Source of the DNA: CAZSAA01 sp964604915
GTDB taxonomy: Bacteria > Patescibacteriota > Patescibacteriia > Patescibacteriales > UBA12465
Direction of reading: 5' to 3'
Assembly (NCBI GenBank): GCA_964604915.1
Contig: CAZSAA010000036.1
Span: forward strand, 1 to 6,911
Length of the DNA stretch: 6,911 nucleotides
Part shown: positions 4,976-6,911 of the stretch, piece after piece
Layout: the number at the start of each line of letters is the position of its first letter
Numbering within the stretch: the first letter of the stretch is position 1
The notes under the pieces: generated by a model
Told to the model about the DNA's origin: nothing
The model's database searches: none
Seen by the model: the letters and a program-made list of their open reading frames with translations, nothing else
Position numbers and translations under genes: made by a program

Positions 4976-6034
4976 ATGCCTAAAGAAAAAAAGATCGTTC
5001 CTCCGGAGGGTGAAGAAAAAAAACAACACCCCGAGAGCAAGAAGTTCGAAGCGGCGGAAAATGCTATGTCGCAAATCAAGAGTAAATTCGGTGAAGGCTC
5101 TATCATGAAGTTCGGCGATGTCCGCAAAACTAATTTCGATGTCATCTCGACTGGCTGTCTTTCCCTTGATGTCGCTTTAGGCATCAATGGCGTGCCGCGC
5201 GGACGTATCATCGAAATATTCGGTCCGGAATCTTCCGGTAAGACTACCTTAGCCCAACATATCGTGGCGGAAGTCCAGAAGAAGGGCGGTATTGCTGCTT
5301 TCGTCGACGCCGAGCACGCGCTTGATCCTGACTATGCTGGACGTATCGGGGTAAATATCAAGGAACTGTTGATTTCCCAGCCTGATACCGGCGAGCAAGC
5401 TCTAGAAATAGTGGAGACATTGGTCCGTTCCAATGCCGTCGATGTCGTAGTAATCGATTCCGTCGCCGCCTTGGTTCCCCAGAAAGAGATCGAAGGCGAT
5501 ATGGGTGATCAGCATATGGGGCTGCAGGCCAGGCTGATGAGCCAAGCTTTACGTAAGCTCACTGGCGCCATTTCTAAATCCCATTGCGTGGTAGTGTTCA
5601 TTAACCAGATTCGCAATAAGATAGGGATTATCTTCGGCAATCCGGAGACTACTTCCGGCGGCAATGCTCTGAAGTTCTATTCCTCGATCCGGATTGAAGT
5701 CCGTCGTAGTGCCCAGATCAAGCAGGGGGAGAAAATCCTTGGCAATCGCGTCAAGGCTAAGGTGGTGAAGAATAAAGTGGCCGCTCCGTTTAAATCTTGC
5801 GAATTCGATATCATGTATAACGAGGGAATTTCAGTTGCCGGTGATCTAATCGATACTGGCGTCGAGAATGGGGTAGTTAAGAAGAGCGGCGCCTCATATT
5901 CCTTCGGCGACATCAAGCTCGGCGTTGGTCGGGAAGTCGCGAAGCAAACCCTGAAGAGCGACCCTAAATTGATGGATAAGCTGAGAAGGGAATTGCTCGC
6001 CGCAATTGAAGCTAAGGAACTCAGCGGAAAATAG
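4976..6034 (+). CDS. recA: Recombinase RecA
   Basis: This 352-residue protein is a complete RecA, the ATP-dependent strand-exchange protein of homologous recombination. Walker A GPESSGKT is at 83-90. The catalytic Glu lies in VDAEHALD (Glu113), and Walker B ends in VVVID (157-161). DNA-binding loop L1 is EGDMGDQHMGLQARL (173-187). L2 lies around IFGNPETTSGGNALKFY (219-235), after the nucleotide-sensing Gln211 in FINQIR. The conserved VVKNKVAAPFK is at 263-273. The first 22 residues are a Lys/Glu-rich extension before the usual N-terminal helix. The strongly acidic tail of E. coli RecA is missing; the protein ends in AIEAKELSGK. Asn214 replaces the Met that E. coli has after IR in L2. An in-frame TAA at 4955-4957 limits the start, and 4976 is the first ATG after it. 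The gene appears monocistronic and ends at a bidirectional terminator. Confidence 0.98.
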   Translation: MPKEKKIVPPEGEEKKQHPESKKFEAAENAMSQIKSKFGEGSIMKFGDVRKTNFDVISTGCLSLDVALGINGVPRGRIIEIFGPESSGKTTLAQHIVAEVQKKGGIAAFVDAEHALDPDYAGRIGVNIKELLISQPDTGEQALEIVETLVRSNAVDVVVIDSVAALVPQKEIEGDMGDQHMGLQARLMSQALRKLTGAISKSHCVVVFINQIRNKIGIIFGNPETTSGGNALKFYSSIRIEVRRSAQIKQGEKILGNRVKAKVVKNKVAAPFKSCEFDIMYNEGISVAGDLIDTGVENGVVKKSGASYSFGDIKLGVGREVAKQTLKSDPKLMDKLRRELLAAIEAKELSGK

Positions 6035-6058
6035 CCGGTCGGTATAATGTAAGAATAT

Positions 6059-6090
6059 AAAAAAGCGAGTCCTGGAAGGGACTCGCTTTT
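6059..6090. terminator. Bidirectional terminator between recA and the SIMPL gene
   Basis: A perfect 12-bp stem, AAAAGCGAGTCC (6061-6072) with GGACTCGCTTTT (6079-6090), closes a 6-nt loop. On the plus strand it ends in four T. On the minus strand the six A at 6059-6064 read as six T. It lies between two convergent genes and can end both transcripts; the minus-strand U-tract is the longer one. Confidence 0.9.
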
Positions 6091-6123
6091 GATGTTCGCT
6101 TAGTTAGATTAGAGTTATATGGG

Positions 6124-6846
6124 CTATTTCAGACTGAAAGTTGCCTTGACTGTCACCATTATCTCCTTATCAATGCTGGAAGTGTCGTAGATGCCGTAGT
6201 CGTCTATATCAATGGAACCAGCTTGCATCACTTGGACGACGCCCATCGTCACCCCTTGGACGGAGCCAATGGCTTGGCCGCTGCTCGAAGCGATGGCTTC
6301 AGCTCGGGCCTTAGCGTCCTTAATCGCATCAGGTAGGAGGGAAACCCTGGCTTCGGCTAGGCCCGAATAGTAGTATTCGACGGCGCTTGGAGAAAATATT
6401 ACCCCCTTTTCTGCTAACTGCTGTGCATTTTTTGCGATTTCCTTGAGTTTTTCCGGTTCGCTGGACTTGACTTCGATAGTCTGGATAAGATTATATTCAG
6501 TCGGGCCAGAAATTTCCTTATCGTATTTATAGATTTCATTGACGAAGATGGGGGATATTTCCACCTCTTCGCTTTTTATGCCTTGGGAAGTTAAGAATTC
6601 CTTGACGGCCTTTTCGTCAGCGGCCATCCTAACATAGCCATCCTTGAGTTGGTCTTCATAGGCATCGCGAGAGAAACTGCCGTGCCATTTGGCGGAATCC
6701 GAGGTGACGGCCACCTTGGCTGAACCGGAAACCGACACGGTGTCATCCAAGCTTTTGATGTTAAGGAGGGTATGGCCGATAATCCAAGCGGAAGCGGCTA
6801 TCCCTAGGGCCAGTACTAGGCTGGAAACGATAATTTTGTTGTTCAT
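6124..6846 (-). CDS. Membrane-anchored SIMPL (DUF541) domain protein
   Basis: This 240-residue protein has an N-terminal hydrophobic segment at about 5-28, preceded by Lys4, probably a signal anchor. A SIMPL/DUF541 (COG2859) domain fills the rest and would lie outside the cytoplasm. Typical family features are TVSVSGSAKV (36-45) at the start of the domain, IKSEEVEIS (90-98) and YNLIQTIEVK (118-127). YYSGLAEARVSLLPDAIKDA (159-178) follows, and then a final beta strand EIMVTVKATFSL (228-239). The name refers to homologues that interact with the mouse IRAK-1-like kinase; in bacteria the family has no settled biochemical role, though periplasmic and envelope-stress roles have been proposed. The gene converges on recA and is probably transcribed alone. 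Only a weak GAAG lies 3-6 bp before the ATG. Confidence 0.88.
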   Translation of the reverse strand: MNNKIIVSSLVLALGIAASAWIIGHTLLNIKSLDDTVSVSGSAKVAVTSDSAKWHGSFSRDAYEDQLKDGYVRMAADEKAVKEFLTSQGIKSEEVEISPIFVNEIYKYDKEISGPTEYNLIQTIEVKSSEPEKLKEIAKNAQQLAEKGVIFSPSAVEYYYSGLAEARVSLLPDAIKDAKARAEAIASSSGQAIGSVQGVTMGVVQVMQAGSIDIDDYGIYDTSSIDKEIMVTVKATFSLK

Positions 6847-6879
6847 ATCTTCGTTAATGATTATTGTTCGTATAGTTAT

Positions 6880-6885
6880 ATTATA
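6880..6885 (-). promoter_or_regulatory. Likely promoter -10 box for the SIMPL gene
   Basis: On the minus strand a perfect TATAAT lies 33 bp upstream of the ATG, giving a leader of roughly 27 nt. The -35 region reads about TTACTT (6908-6903), a poor match, and lies near the window edge. Confidence 0.5.
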
Positions 6886-6911
6886 ACGCAGATCTAGGGA
6901 AAAAGTAACAG

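Noticed and set aside
4900..5211. Minus-strand open frames (4871-5074 and 4900-5211) overlapping the start of recA
   Set aside because: They run opposite conserved RecA codons and have no recognisable domain. A divergent gene is not supported.
1..6911. A CRISPR array, transposon or defence island
   Set aside because: No spaced direct repeats, terminal inverted repeats, transposase or Cas-like protein was found. The only mobile element is the intron.

Overview
The window looks like a piece of a bacterial chromosome, most likely from the Candidate Phyla Radiation (Patescibacteria). Four things suggest this. The 23S rRNA gene is interrupted by a group I intron. No gene has a convincing Shine-Dalgarno site, and several TATAAT boxes lie unusually close to the start codons. 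Pathways are compact, with single-domain versions of proteins that are often fused. An Endonuclease Q homologue is present, an enzyme best known from archaea. TGA is used as a stop codon for at least two genes, so there is no sign of a TGA-recoded code. The lineage is inferred from gene content only; no tree could be made.

Positions 1-309 are the 3' part of a group I intron and 310 to about 598 are the last exon of 23S rRNA (domain VI, with an intact sarcin-ricin loop). An AT-rich spacer carrying an 8-bp triple repeat follows, then 5S rRNA (about 694-814), whose closing stem runs into a T-tract that can end the rRNA transcript. No tRNA was seen in the spacer.

A strong TATAAT box then sits 9 bp before a two-gene operon (879-3033). 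It encodes a GlmM-type phosphohexomutase and a stand-alone GlmU-like uridylyltransferase domain, which fit consecutive steps toward UDP-GlcNAc, the peptidoglycan precursor. The operon ends in an intrinsic terminator whose loop contains the stop codon.

Next come an Endonuclease Q-like PHP nuclease (3079-4350), ending in a sliding-clamp-binding type motif, and a small single-pass membrane protein of unknown function (4354-4761) only 3 bp behind it. A 214-bp intergenic region with two TATAAT boxes leads into recA (4976-6034). EndoQ and RecA together make this a genome-maintenance neighbourhood, although they are probably transcribed separately.

recA converges on a minus-strand gene for a membrane-anchored SIMPL (DUF541) protein (6124-6846). 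A strong hairpin with A and T tracts on both sides separates the two and should work as a bidirectional terminator. The SIMPL gene has its own promoter near the right edge.
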